Part shown: positions 8,432-16,964 of the stretch, in pieces | Layout of the letters: every line of letters begins with the position of its first letter | How positions within the stretch are numbered: the stretch's first letter is position 1 | Source of the DNA: Pseudomonadota bacterium | Lineage (GTDB): Bacteria; Pseudomonadota; Gammaproteobacteria; Steroidobacterales; Woeseiaceae | Assembly (NCBI GenBank): GCA_027621915.1 | Contig: JAQCAD010000014.1 | Span: 1-64,000, forward strand | Length of the DNA stretch: 64,000 nucleotides | Reading direction: 5' to 3' | Translations under genes and position numbers: made by a program | Notes under the pieces: model-generated | Seen by the model: only the letters and a program-made list of their open reading frames with translations | The model's database searches: none | What the model was told of the DNA's origin: nothing

Positions 8432-9788
8432 CGGACACTGCGATTTTCGCTCCGCCCAGAGATGATTCCGAAATCTTGACATTGCCGCTGTAAGACGCGG
8501 CAATGTCCGCTACTACAGCAAGTCCAATGCCCTGCCCCGGCGCACTCTCATCCAGGCGCATACCACGCTGCAGCAACGTTTCCCTGGCGTTTTCTGGAAT
8601 ACCAGGGCCGTCGTCCTCGACAACAAGTCGCATGCCGCCAAATTCCGCGGCTTGGCCGGCGAGAGGTCGAATGCTTAGCTTCACAGTTGATTTGCACGAC
8701 TTGCAGGCGTTATCCAAAAGGTTACCGGCCAGCTCAAGGAAATCACCCGTTTCGCCCCTGAACAGGATGCCATCGGATACATCGACTTCGATAGTGGGAT
8801 TCTTGTCGGTGTATACCTTGCTTAGCCCGTCAACGAGCTTCTTGAGTTCCTTATCAATTGCCACGGCGACGACGCCGAAAGTCTTTCGCTGTTCGGCTGC
8901 CGGCTTACTCAACTGATACCGAACGATATCGTTCATGCGCTCGATTTGCGTTTCGATCTTTTCGGTACCCTCATTCGATGGCTGTTCACTCAGCACGGCG
9001 CGAATCGCCGCCAAGGGCGTTTTCAGGCTGTGGGCAAGGTTGTCCAGCGTATAACGGTAGCGATCTGAACGGCCCCGCTCACTACCGATCAATAGATTCA
9101 TGTTCCTCGCGACGCCCGACAGCTCATCGGGAAAGTCTTCCGACAACGACTGGCGTCTGCCACTCTCGACATCTGAAATCTCGGACTCGATTTTGCGAAG
9201 GGGTTTCAGGAGGCCTCGCATGACGATTGAAATGGAGAACAACATGATCAGCGCGACGGCCGCGAACCAGGTAAATATCTGGCGACGAAAAGCGGCTAAC
9301 TGCGCGTTGAAAGAATCCAGGCTTTGCGCCACGCTGAATGTATACGGCTTCAGATTACCGGTAGCCAGTTCCCACTGCACGTGCAGGCTCAAGGCCATCA
9401 ATGGCGTCCCGTCTTCGAGTTCGACGCGCGAGAAGATCCTCGTTCCGGCTGCCGGTCGCGACCCATAAGGCACGTCGATACCAAGGGACGAACGGGACGT
9501 CCAAACAGGAAATTCACTTTCATCCGTCAATGCGCCGAAGAGCCCGGACCCGAGATTGGAGAACCGGGGTTCGCTGAGATCGGCGGGCATCTCGAGCTCG
9601 CCGCGCTCATTCGGCTCCGCGGCAGCAATGAGCGCCATGAGTTGGCCGTCAAGAATATCTTCCTGGGCTTGTTCGCCCGCCTCGCTGAACGCCGAATTCA
9701 GCACGACAATCGTTACTCCAAAGAAAAAGACAAGCAAAAGGCTGACGGATAAGAGAAGCCTGGCGCTAAGCGAGGAAACGGGAATCAT
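8418..9788 (-). CDS. PhoQ-like sensor histidine kinase
   Basis: A 456-residue inner-membrane sensor: TM1 (about 10-30), periplasmic sensor domain (about 31-170), TM2 (about 171-190), HAMP, then DHp with phospho-accepting His253 in [13 protein letters not shown] box around Asn357/Asn360 ([10 protein letters not shown]), G1 DDGPGIP (392-398) and G2 GQGIGL (418-423). The H-box and topology resemble PhoQ; the periplasmic region is long enough for a PAS-like sensor but I see no acidic patch diagnostic of Mg2+ sensing. It overlaps its response regulator by 4 bp (ATGA), so the two are translationally coupled. Signal unknown. Confidence 0.9.
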   Translation of the reverse strand: MIPVSSLSARLLLSVSLLLVFFFGVTIVVLNSAFSEAGEQAQEDILDGQLMALIAAAEPNERGELEMPADLSEPRFSNLGSGLFGALTDESEFPVWTSRSSLGIDVPYGSRPAAGTRIFSRVELEDGTPLMALSLHVQWELATGNLKPYTFSVAQSLDSFNAQLAAFRRQIFTWFAAVALIMLFSISIVMRGLLKPLRKIESEISDVESGRRQSLSEDFPDELSGVARNMNLLIGSERGRSDRYRYTLDNLAHSLKTPLAAIRAVLSEQPSNEGTEKIETQIERMNDIVRYQLSKPAAEQRKTFGVVAVAIDKELKKLVDGLSKVYTDKNPTIEVDVSDGILFRGETGDFLELAGNLLDNACKSCKSTVKLSIRPLAGQAAEFGGMRLVVEDDGPGIPENARETLLQRGMRLDESAPGQGIGLAVVADIAASYSGNVKISESSLGGAKIAVSVNPS

Positions 9789-10471
9789 TCAGCCTGGTTT
9801 CGTTCCAGGGCGAACCGATAACCACGTCCACGCAAGGTTTCGATTGGCTTGACTGAGTTGTCTGGATCCATCTTCTTTCGCAGCCGGCCGATGAAGACTT
9901 CGATGACATTGCTGTCACGTTCGAAATCCTGGTCGTAAAGCCGGTCCGTAAGTTCGGTTTTGGAGATGACTTCGCCTGCCCGCATCATTAAATGTTCAAT
10001 GATCCGGTACTCGTAACTGGTTAGCTCTATCTTCGCTCCATTAACTTTAAGCTCCTGGCGCGCGATATCCAGTTTCACCGGTCCTGCACTGAGTACCGAG
10101 GAGGCCCAGCCGCCTGCCCTGCGCAGCAAAGCATTCACGCGAGCAGACACTTCTTCATAATGAAATGGTTTGACGACGTAGTCATCAGCACCGGCGTCCA
10201 GGCCATCGACTTTGTCTTCCCATCGATCGCGCGCGGTAAGAATCAAAACCGGATAGGTCTTACCTTTGGCACGAATTTCACGAATGACGTCGAGACCAGA
10301 TATTTCCGGCAGGCCCAGGTCGACTATAGCCAGGTCGATGGGATACTCCAGCGCAAAATACAGTCCTTCTTTTCCATCCGCGGCCTGCTCGATCGCAAAA
10401 CCAGCGTCTTTTAGCTGGCGGCACAGCGATTCCCGAACGGTTGCATCGTCTTCGATTACCAGCAATCGCAT
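9785..10471 (-). CDS. OmpR/PhoP-family response regulator
   Basis: A 228-residue two-domain regulator. The receiver shows the acidic pair EDD (7-9), phospho-acceptor Asp51 in IVDLGLP, Thr79 in LTARD and Lys101 in VVKPFH; the C-terminal winged helix (about 125-222) contains ELTSYEYRIIEHLM, GEVISKTEL and the terminal RGRGYRF. It is the cognate partner of the PhoQ-like kinase, overlapping it by 4 bp, and lies 16 bp downstream of a PepSY-domain gene in the same orientation. In E. coli phoPQ sits next to purB and roxA, both also in this window, supporting a PhoP-type assignment by context. Confidence 0.9.
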   Translation of the reverse strand: MRLLVIEDDATVRESLCRQLKDAGFAIEQAADGKEGLYFALEYPIDLAIVDLGLPEISGLDVIREIRAKGKTYPVLILTARDRWEDKVDGLDAGADDYVVKPFHYEEVSARVNALLRRAGGWASSVLSAGPVKLDIARQELKVNGAKIELTSYEYRIIEHLMMRAGEVISKTELTDRLYDQDFERDSNVIEVFIGRLRKKMDPDNSVKPIETLRGRGYRFALERNQAE

Positions 10472-10487
10472 GGTAGAGCTCCTAAGG

Positions 10488-10805
10488 TCAGTTAAGGCGA
10501 CGCCCGGGAACCCTGACAGTTTTCACTGTCCCATCCTGCGTAAGGACTTTGATGATATGGGTTTCGGTATTACCGCTTACTTTGGTTTCAGCACTGACAA
10601 TCTGCCCGTCGTACTGTCGCCTGACCTGCTCAACCGCCTGGCTCAGGGTCATACCACCGTTCTGGAATGGCTCCAGTCCCGTGGTTCCATCAACGAAGCC
10701 TGGCTTGGATGCCGGGGCCGACTCGTGATCACCCTGCAACGCAATCGCCGCTTCCGTCGTGCAAAGCAAGATGACGCAAAGGAGCAGGTTGTTAATCAGT
10801 CGCAT
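10488..10805 (-). CDS. Periplasmic PepSY-domain protein
   Basis: A small exported protein (105 residues from ATG 10805) with a signal peptide ending near AAIALQG and one PepSY-like domain, seen in MTLSQAVEQVRRQYDGQIV followed by two beta strands (HIIKVLTQDG, VKTVRVP). An upstream in-frame Met would add 12 residues ahead of the signal peptide and is less likely. PepSY proteins often accompany two-component systems and may modulate the sensor or a protease; this one is the first gene of an apparent PepSY-regulator-kinase operon. The modulatory role is inferred from context alone. Confidence 0.82.
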   Translation of the reverse strand: MRLINNLLLCVILLCTTEAAIALQGDHESAPASKPGFVDGTTGLEPFQNGGMTLSQAVEQVRRQYDGQIVSAETKVSGNTETHIIKVLTQDGTVKTVRVPGRRLN

Positions 10806-10918
10806 GGTTCGAACCCGGTGAACGATGAGCATATCTGGCAAGTGTGGTATGTCACCGGTCCGATTGCAACGGGGTCCGTCACACTCGAAACCGGCGACAT
10901 GTTGGGTATCAGCAACGA

Positions 10919-11488
10919 CTACGAAGCTGGCCTGACATCAACCCGGATTTTCAATTTATTGCCCGGATCGAAAGGCGTTCGCGTCGCGTATTTACGGCCG
11001 TGATAACTGTAAATCACATCGTAGCCGTCGATACGCTCTTCCTGATGAGACTGGTAGTTCGTCTCACAACGCCTGACAGGACGTGAATACTCCGTGGTGC
11101 TGTAACCGCGACCACGACTGGAATCGTTGGCGACTGATGCCCCGATCAGGCTCCCGGCAATCGTCGCGGCGTTGTTGCCGCTGCCGCTGCCGAACTGGTG
11201 GCCAATAACCCCACCGACAATTGCACCGAACAGCGTTTTGCCCGCGCGGCCCGGGTCGCGGTCGCGAACGCTGTAGCGGTCAACATCGTCCCAGCACTCC
11301 TTAACCGGCGAGGTGACGGTCACATATCGGATGGCCGGTGTAACGCTCAGGACTTTCGCGTAGTCGTAGACCGCGTTGTTTCGTCCCTTGCTATACGCAT
11401 AGTCTGATGCGTTGGCCGATCCTGCAACCAGGACCAATGATGTAATGGCCAGCCCCGATACTGTCGATAACCAGGATTTCCCGTTCAT
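10919..11488 (-). CDS. Glycine-zipper 2TM envelope protein (SlyB-like)
   Basis: A 189-residue exported protein: signal peptide to about residue 28 (LVLVAGSANAS), a central glycine-zipper repeat GAIVGGVIGHQFGSGSG followed by AATIAGSLIGASVAND, and a C-terminal domain with SYHGRKYATRTPFDPG. ATG 11488 is chosen because GGAG lies 7 bp upstream; the frame stays open a further 59 codons without family similarity. Glycine-zipper proteins insert in the outer membrane or periplasm; SlyB of enterobacteria is PhoP-controlled, and here the gene lies directly upstream of the PhoPQ-like operon with PhoP-box-like repeats ahead of it. Regulation is inference. Confidence 0.82.
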   Translation of the reverse strand: MNGKSWLSTVSGLAITSLVLVAGSANASDYAYSKGRNNAVYDYAKVLSVTPAIRYVTVTSPVKECWDDVDRYSVRDRDPGRAGKTLFGAIVGGVIGHQFGSGSGNNAATIAGSLIGASVANDSSRGRGYSTTEYSRPVRRCETNYQSHQEERIDGYDVIYSYHGRKYATRTPFDPGNKLKIRVDVRPAS

Positions 11489-11561
11489 GATCATTCTCCA
11501 CTCTTTCGTTACATGACCCGAACCTTTTTCGAGCCTGGGGCAAAGAATAGACCGAAGCCAA

Positions 11562-11620
11562 TGAACCGTGCCTGAACATATCGGCGCTTTTTGTGCCTGA
11601 AACTGAACGCCGGATGAATG
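11562..11620. promoter_or_regulatory. Candidate PhoP-box-like direct repeats
   Basis: On the plus strand TGAACC (11562) and TGAACA (11573), then TGAACG (11604) and TGAATG (11615), form two pairs of hexamers each spaced exactly 11 bp. Read on the minus strand the first pair is TGTTCA-N5-GGTTCA, differing from the PhoP box (T/G)GTTTA-N5-(T/G)GTTTA at one position per half-site. They lie 74-132 bp upstream of the glycine-zipper gene and upstream of the divergent beta-lactamase promoter. Spacing is seen in the sequence; binding by the neighbouring regulator is inferred. Confidence 0.4.
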
Positions 11621-11665
11621 CACTGGATTTTGACCATCGGGCCGACTGAATACCCGGGCTCGCAT

Positions 11666-11693
11666 TTGGAAAAGATCTCGAAAGTGCTACGAT
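11666..11693 (+). promoter_or_regulatory. Putative promoter of the class D beta-lactamase gene
   Basis: TTGGAA (11666-11671) and TACGAT (11688-11693) separated by 16 bp form a modest sigma-70-like promoter, giving a leader of about 60 nt before the TTG start at 11764. Confidence 0.35.
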
Positions 11694-11750
11694 TTCACCA
11701 ATTCGCGATTAGGCCAAATCCGTGTCATTTTGGGACTCCGTCATCGATGG

Positions 11751-11766
11751 AAAGGAGGGCATTTTG
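11751..11766 (+). promoter_or_regulatory. Strong ribosome-binding site that selects a TTG start
   Basis: AAAGGAGGG at 11751-11759 is the best Shine-Dalgarno sequence in the neighbourhood and lies 5 nt before TTG 11764, in frame with the beta-lactamase. It fits TTG 11764 far better than the upstream in-frame GTG at 11722, and yields a protein that begins directly with a signal peptide. Confidence 0.7.
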
Positions 11767-12540
11767 TCGAAATTCGTAATTCTATGGATTGGCACAATGA
11801 TCGCATCCGCCGCTTCAGGCGATACGATCGTCGATCCCGTTGGCGACATATTTCAGTCTGAAGGAGTCACCGGAACTTTAGTGATCGCATCTTTTGACGG
11901 GGAAATTCGGCATGTCTACAACGAGGAACGGTCAACGGTCCGATTATCGCCGGCATCAACTTTCAAGATCTTCAACACCTTGATCGCACTGGACTCTGGC
12001 ATCGTTTCAACGAAAGAATCGTTGTTCAAATGGGATGGGACAGATCGGGGCATTCCAGCCTGGAATCGTGATCAGACACTTCAGAGTGCATTCAGGGTCT
12101 CCTGCGTATGGTGTTATCAGGAAGTTGCGCGGCGAGTCGAAGGTCGCAGATACATTGCCGAGCTCGAAAGTGTCGGCTATGGAAATCAGCGAGTCGGCGA
12201 TCGGGTCGATCAGTTCTGGCTAAACGGTGATCTGCAGATCTCAGCTGTTGAGCAGGTTGATTTTCTTCGGCATCTGGTTGATTACTCGATACCGTATCGA
12301 CGTGAGCATATCGATATTGTCAAAGAGATTATGCAGGATGAAGAATCGGCAGAGTATACACTTCATGCGAAGACTGGTTGGGCAGGTGCCGGGCTTGGCG
12401 TAGGTTGGTACGTCGGTTACGTCCAGAGGAATGACCAGACCTGGCTATTCGCAATGAATATGCAAATGGATCGCGCCGAACAGGCCCCACTGCGAAAGGA
12501 TCTGGTTATTCGATCGCTGCGAGCGTTGGGGATACTCTGA
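11764..12540 (+). CDS. Class D (OXA-type) beta-lactamase
   Basis: Predicted periplasmic serine beta-lactamase of 258 residues with a signal peptide (to about residue 19). All class D motifs are present and ordered: S65-T-F-K68 with nucleophile Ser65 and the lysine that is carboxylated in this class, S113-C-V, Y139-G-N, the omega-loop tryptophan W152 in QFWLNG, and K203-T-G. The SxV motif is followed by WCYQ, giving two cysteines flanking that loop (C114, C117), which is not usual. Divergent from the glycine-zipper gene and convergent with mazG; no mobile element is nearby, so it looks like an intrinsic chromosomal gene. Substrate range cannot be read from sequence; BlaR-type sensor function is excluded by the lack of membrane helices. 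Confidence 0.92.
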   Translation: MSKFVILWIGTMIASAASGDTIVDPVGDIFQSEGVTGTLVIASFDGEIRHVYNEERSTVRLSPASTFKIFNTLIALDSGIVSTKESLFKWDGTDRGIPAWNRDQTLQSAFRVSCVWCYQEVARRVEGRRYIAELESVGYGNQRVGDRVDQFWLNGDLQISAVEQVDFLRHLVDYSIPYRREHIDIVKEIMQDEESAEYTLHAKTGWAGAGLGVGWYVGYVQRNDQTWLFAMNMQMDRAEQAPLRKDLVIRSLRALGIL

Positions 12541-12563
12541 CGAATCGACATTGCATTTCGAAA

Positions 12564-12587
12564 CCGGCTGTTTAATTCATGAGCCGG
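12564..12587. terminator. Weak bidirectional hairpin between beta-lactamase and mazG
   Basis: CCGGCT (12564-12569) and AGCCGG (12582-12587) can pair around a 12-nt loop between the convergent genes. Only a short T stretch follows on either strand, so termination strength is uncertain. Confidence 0.3.
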
Positions 12588-12613
12588 CGTTTCAGCTGAA
12601 TGATTAGTTCGTG

Positions 12614-13405
12614 CTAATGGTCCGCCTTCTTCTTGGCGTCCTGCCACCGGAGTTCGAGTGCATCGATGTCGAGATTTGAGAGCTTCAGGTTCTCGCTGTC
12701 TGCATCGGCTTCCATCAGGCGAAAACGACGTTCGAATTTCCGGTTCGCGTCGCTCAGCGCTTGCTCAGGGTCGACTTTCAGGTGCCGGGCAAGATTAACC
12801 ACGGCAAACAGGAGATCGCCCAGTTCTTCATTGACGTCCTGTTGCCTGCCCGCACACTCGGCAGACGACAATTCGGCCAGTTCCTCGGCTATCTTGGCGC
12901 GCACACCCTGAGTATCCGGCCAGTCAAAACCTACTGCTGATGCGCGCTTGCCGAGCTTTTGAGCCCGCTTCAGTGCGGGCAATGCGGCCGCAACCCCGTC
13001 CATGGCGCTATTCCGGTCACTTTTATTTTTCTCTGCCCTTTCGGCCGCCTTGATTTGTTCCCAGGCACCCTTTGCCGCCCCCGCCGCCCGCTCTTTCTCG
13101 TTGCCGAAAACATGCGGATGGCGCCGGATCATCTTTTCGCAGATCCCCGCAGCGACGTCCGAGAAGTCAAAGTGGCCACGCTCAGCGGCCATTTGAGCGT
13201 GAAACACGACCTGAAACAGGAGATCACCCAGCTCGTCCCTCAAGGCATCCATGTCTTCGCGAGCGATCGCATCAGCGACCTCGTAGGCTTCTTCGATCGT
13301 ATACGGGACTATCGTCGAGAAGTTTTGATCCAGATCCCAAGGGCAACCCTCAGACTTGTCCCGAAGCCTGGCCATTACTTCGAGTAACTTCTCTATTGAT
13401 TTCAT
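12614..13405 (-). CDS. mazG: Nucleoside triphosphate pyrophosphohydrolase MazG
   Basis: Hydrolyses (d)NTPs to NMP and pyrophosphate, cleaning the nucleotide pool. The 263-residue protein has the two tandem MazG folds of the E. coli enzyme: the first with CPWDLDQNFSTIVPYTIEEAYEVADAI split over residues 21-48 and DELGDLLFQVVFHA, the second with KIAEELAEL and NEELGDLLFAVVNLARH. The Glu/Asp metal-binding pattern EExxE...ExxD is intact in both. It is followed 23 bp upstream by the CoA-type NUDIX gene in the same orientation, so nucleotide-housekeeping genes are grouped here. Confidence 0.94.
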   Translation of the reverse strand: MKSIEKLLEVMARLRDKSEGCPWDLDQNFSTIVPYTIEEAYEVADAIAREDMDALRDELGDLLFQVVFHAQMAAERGHFDFSDVAAGICEKMIRRHPHVFGNEKERAAGAAKGAWEQIKAAERAEKNKSDRNSAMDGVAAALPALKRAQKLGKRASAVGFDWPDTQGVRAKIAEELAELSSAECAGRQQDVNEELGDLLFAVVNLARHLKVDPEQALSDANRKFERRFRLMEADADSENLKLSNLDIDALELRWQDAKKKADH

Positions 13406-13428
13406 ATCGTATTGATTATTAATATTAA

Positions 13429-14067
13429 TTAAGTTGCCAGTAATCGTCGTAAACTGACCAGCATGCCTGCCGTCGCACCCCAGATGCGATGACCATCGTA
13501 TTGAAAAGTCACTACCGGAATGGTGTTGCCCTCGAATTCCCGTTCAGAATGCTCCTGATTGCGGGAATCCATCAGGAAATCCAGTGGCACCTCGAACGCC
13601 GCCCGGACCTCTCTGGGTTCTACTGACAATCGGAAGCTCTCCCGCACGAAACCGATGACCGGTGTGACCACGAAACCCGTGATCGTTGGCGTGGGATTGA
13701 GGAATCCTGCGACGTCGACCTCGTGGGGATGAATACCGACCTCTTCGTGCGCTTCCCGCAATGCCGTCGCCACGATGTCCGTGTCGCCGTCCTCCATTCC
13801 TCCACCGGGGAAACTCACCTGGCCCGCATGGTGCTTCAGAGCCGACGATCGCTCGGTTAACAGCACGGCAAGTTCGTGCCGACGTTCGATGATGGGTATC
13901 AGTACCGCAGCGGGTCGAAGGTTTTCCGTCAGGTTACGCAGCAGAATTGCTGACAGGCGACCGCTGATGTCGGACTGGTCGACAGCTAACGGATTCGCCG
14001 GGCTGCGCGTCCCCGAGAGCCGCCGTCTGATTTCGGCAGCGCTGATAGACTTCAACAAATCCGGCAT
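13429..14067 (-). CDS. nudL: NUDIX hydrolase, CoA pyrophosphatase type
   Basis: A 212-residue NUDIX protein with an intact box: GGGMEDGDTDIVATALREAHEEVGI has the Gx5Ex7REUxEExGU pattern (positions about 112-136). The preceding LLTERSSALKHHAGQVSFPGG contains the LLTxR(SA)x3R/Kx3G-Q-FPGG motif of the YeaB/NudL subfamily, which splits coenzyme A into 3',5'-ADP and phosphopantetheine. The start ATG overlaps the fumC stop (TAATG), implying coupling to fumC, and mazG follows. CoA specificity is a subfamily inference. Confidence 0.87.
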   Translation of the reverse strand: MPDLLKSISAAEIRRRLSGTRSPANPLAVDQSDISGRLSAILLRNLTENLRPAAVLIPIIERRHELAVLLTERSSALKHHAGQVSFPGGGMEDGDTDIVATALREAHEEVGIHPHEVDVAGFLNPTPTITGFVVTPVIGFVRESFRLSVEPREVRAAFEVPLDFLMDSRNQEHSEREFEGNTIPVVTFQYDGHRIWGATAGMLVSLRRLLAT

Positions 14068-15455
14068 TAGTGTTTAATGCCGCCTTCCGTTAGACCGGTC
14101 GGATCCAGCAAGCGATCGAGTTCATCGTCAGTCAGGTCTGTCTCATCGCGGGCAACATCTTTCACAGGTCGGCCTTCGGCATACGCTTTCTTGGCGATCG
14201 CGGCGCCCTTTTCATAGCCAATCACCGGATTCAACGCGGTAACCAGGATCGGGTTGCAATCGAGGGCTTTCTTGATGTTCTCGTGATTTACGGTAAAACC
14301 CTTGATTGCTTTGTCCGCAAGGCAGACACAGGCATTCGACAGAATCTCGATGCTTTGCAAAAGATTGTGTGCGACAACCGGAAGCATGACATTGAGCTGG
14401 AAATTGCCTGACTGACCCGCCATTGCAATGGTTGCGTCGTTGCCAATCACCTGGGCACACACCATCGCGACCGCCTCGGGAATAACCGGGTTGACTTTGC
14501 CCGGCATGATGCTTGACCCTGGCTGCAGAGACGGCAGCGCAATCTCGCCGATTCCGGCCAGCGGGCCTGCATTCATCCAGCGCAGGTCATTCGCTATTTT
14601 CGTAAGACTGACTGCAAGCACTCTCAGCTGACCGGATGCCTCAACGGCGGCATCCTGGCTGCTCAGACTCTCAAAAAGCGAGTCCGCCTGGCTGAATTTC
14701 ACGCCAGTACGCTCTGCGAGCAAGGTTGCGACCTTGATACCAAACTTCGGATGGGCATTGATGCCTGTACCGACGGCGGTGCCGCCCTGCGCAAGCTTCG
14801 TCAGCCGCTTCATCGTGTCCCGGAGTCGGTCACCGGCATGATCGATTTGTGAGCGCCAGCCATCGAGCTCCTGGCCCATCGTGACCGGCATCGCGTCCAT
14901 GAGGTGAGTACGACCTGTTTTGACTATCGAATCAGTTTCTCTGGCCTTCTTCTCGAGAATCACCGACAGGTGCTTGAGCGCCGGCAATAGCTTGTCCTGG
15001 ATGCCGATGGCGGCACTGACGTGTACACAGGTGGGTATCACGTCGTTGCTGCTCTGACTCATGTTGACGTCGTCGTTTGGATGGACGGCCGTTCCAAGGT
15101 AGCCCGTCGCGAGCGTCGAAATGACCTCGTTGGCATTCATATTGGAACTCGTGCCGGAACCGGTTTGGAAGACGTCAATGGGGAACTGATCATCATGACC
15201 GCCCATCGCTACCTCGAGAGCGGCTTTTTGAATAGCAACAGCCCGATCGGATGTCACTAATCCCAATTCAGCATTGGCCCCCGCCGCCGCCCATTTCACA
15301 AGCCCGAGCGCCTCGATGAACCGGCGCGGCATGCGAATTCCGCTGATCGGAAAATTATCGACAGCCCTCTGGGTTTGCGCGCCCCAAAGTGCGTCTTCGG
15401 GGACCTGAAGTTCGCCCATGCTGTCGCGCACAGTGCGTAGTGATTCCTTGCTCAT
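14067..15455 (-). CDS. fumC: Class II fumarate hydratase
   Basis: Iron-independent fumarase interconverting fumarate and malate in the TCA cycle. The 462-residue protein has the family length and motifs: WGAQTQRAVDNFPISG, TGSGTSSNMNANEV, VHPNDDVNMSQSSND, TGRTHLMDAMPV and the superfamily signature GSSIMPGKVNP. It heads a likely fumC-nudL-mazG operon on the minus strand and is divergent from purB, another member of the same fumarase/aspartase superfamily. Confidence 0.97.
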   Translation of the reverse strand: MSKESLRTVRDSMGELQVPEDALWGAQTQRAVDNFPISGIRMPRRFIEALGLVKWAAAGANAELGLVTSDRAVAIQKAALEVAMGGHDDQFPIDVFQTGSGTSSNMNANEVISTLATGYLGTAVHPNDDVNMSQSSNDVIPTCVHVSAAIGIQDKLLPALKHLSVILEKKARETDSIVKTGRTHLMDAMPVTMGQELDGWRSQIDHAGDRLRDTMKRLTKLAQGGTAVGTGINAHPKFGIKVATLLAERTGVKFSQADSLFESLSSQDAAVEASGQLRVLAVSLTKIANDLRWMNAGPLAGIGEIALPSLQPGSSIMPGKVNPVIPEAVAMVCAQVIGNDATIAMAGQSGNFQLNVMLPVVAHNLLQSIEILSNACVCLADKAIKGFTVNHENIKKALDCNPILVTALNPVIGYEKGAAIAKKAYAEGRPVKDVARDETDLTDDELDRLLDPTGLTEGGIKH

Positions 15456-15581
15456 TTCCTTCTTAACTCCCGGCGCACGAATCGCGTTTCGCCGTCCAAT
15501 GACTGGGCAACTTTGGTGTATGATTCGCGTTTTGCGCGCCAGTGTCTAGTATCAGGCGCCAAGTTCGGTCTCGATGTAATT

Positions 15582-16952
15582 ATGGAACGAAGCAAACTCA
15601 GAGCACTCTGCCCGGCCGATGGTCGCTACGCCGAAAAAGTCGCCGGCCTGCGCGACGTTTTGAGTGAGTACGGCCTCATCCGTCACAGGGTTCTCGTCGA
15701 AGTGCGCTGGTTACAATGGCTGGCCGATGAACCTCAAATTCCCGAATTGCCAGCCCTTTCTTCTGTCATGAAGGACGTACTGAATGACATTGTGGACAAG
15801 TTTACGGCTGACGATGCTGAGCGCGTCAAATCAATCGAGGCCACCACCAACCACGACGTGAAAGCCGTGGAGTATTTCATTCGCGAAAAAATCGGGACTG
15901 GCGCGGAAACCAAAAGTCTGAGTGACTTTATTCACTTCGCCTGCACCTCGGAAGACATCAACAACCTCTCCTATGCCCTGATGCTTCGGTCCGCTCGCGA
16001 CGATGTCCTGCAACCGCAAATGCGTGAACTTGCTGCAAAACTGCTCTCCATGGCCGCCGATTATGCGTCTTTGCCCATGTTGTCACGTACACATGGCCAG
16101 ACCGCCAGTCCGACGACGGTCGGCAAGGAGATCGCAAACGTCATTGAGCGATTGTCGCGCGCGCGCCGCCAACTGGCCGGGGTCGAAATTCGTGGAAAAT
16201 TCAACGGTGCGGTCGGTAACTTCAATGCGCATGTTGCTGCCTATCCGGAAGCCGACTGGTTGAAAATCGGAAATGGCTTTGTAGCCTCACTGGGTCTCGA
16301 TCCGAACTCCCACACAACCCAGATTGAACCGCATGACTGGACCGCCGAATACGCACATGCGCTGATACGGTACAACACAATTCTTCTCGATTTTTGTCGA
16401 GATATGTGGGGATACATCTCCCTCGGTTATTTCAAGCAGAAAGTCAGCGCGGACGAAGTTGGTTCTTCCACAATGCCGCACAAGGTCAATCCTATCGATT
16501 TTGAAAATGCGGAGGGAAACCTGGGCCTGGCTAATGCGATGCTCGATCATATGGCGATGAAATTGCCGGTCTCACGGTGGCAGCGCGACCTCTCGGACTC
16601 CACTGTTCAGCGCAACTTCGGTGTAGCGCTTGGTTATGTTCTCATTGCAATTAGTTCAATCATTAAAGGCCTGCGAAAGTCGCAGGCGAATCCTGAAGCG
16701 ATCGCACGTGATGTTGATAATGCCTGGGAAGTCCTTGCAGAACCCATTCAAACCGTCATGCGACGTTACGGCGTTCCCGAGCCATACGAAAAACTCAAAG
16801 CCCTTACGCGTGGTCAGGCTGTGACGAAAGAACTATTGCACGAGTTCATCAATTCTCTGGCGATTCCTGAAGACGAGAGAACACGCCTTCTGAAGTTGAC
16901 TCCTTCCACGTATATCGGTATCGCTGCGTATCTTGCAAAGAACCTGACCTGA
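15582..16952 (+). CDS. purB: Adenylosuccinate lyase
   Basis: Catalyses two fumarate-releasing steps in purine synthesis (SAICAR to AICAR, adenylosuccinate to AMP). From ATG 15582 the protein is 456 residues, starting MERSKLRALCPADGRYAEKV like E. coli PurB (MELSSLTAVSPVDGRYGDKV); an upstream in-frame start at 15513 adds 23 unrelated residues. Conserved blocks include TTNHDVKAVEYF, FACTSEDINNLSYAL, LSRTHGQTASPTT and the signature SSTMPHKVNPIDFENAEGN. Next genes roxA and mnmA keep the neighbourhood known from other gammaproteobacteria. Confidence 0.97.
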   Translation: MERSKLRALCPADGRYAEKVAGLRDVLSEYGLIRHRVLVEVRWLQWLADEPQIPELPALSSVMKDVLNDIVDKFTADDAERVKSIEATTNHDVKAVEYFIREKIGTGAETKSLSDFIHFACTSEDINNLSYALMLRSARDDVLQPQMRELAAKLLSMAADYASLPMLSRTHGQTASPTTVGKEIANVIERLSRARRQLAGVEIRGKFNGAVGNFNAHVAAYPEADWLKIGNGFVASLGLDPNSHTTQIEPHDWTAEYAHALIRYNTILLDFCRDMWGYISLGYFKQKVSADEVGSSTMPHKVNPIDFENAEGNLGLANAMLDHMAMKLPVSRWQRDLSDSTVQRNFGVALGYVLIAISSIIKGLRKSQANPEAIARDVDNAWEVLAEPIQTVMRRYGVPEPYEKLKALTRGQAVTKELLHEFINSLAIPEDERTRLLKLTPSTYIGIAAYLAKNLT

Positions 16953-16964
16953 TATTTTCAATTC

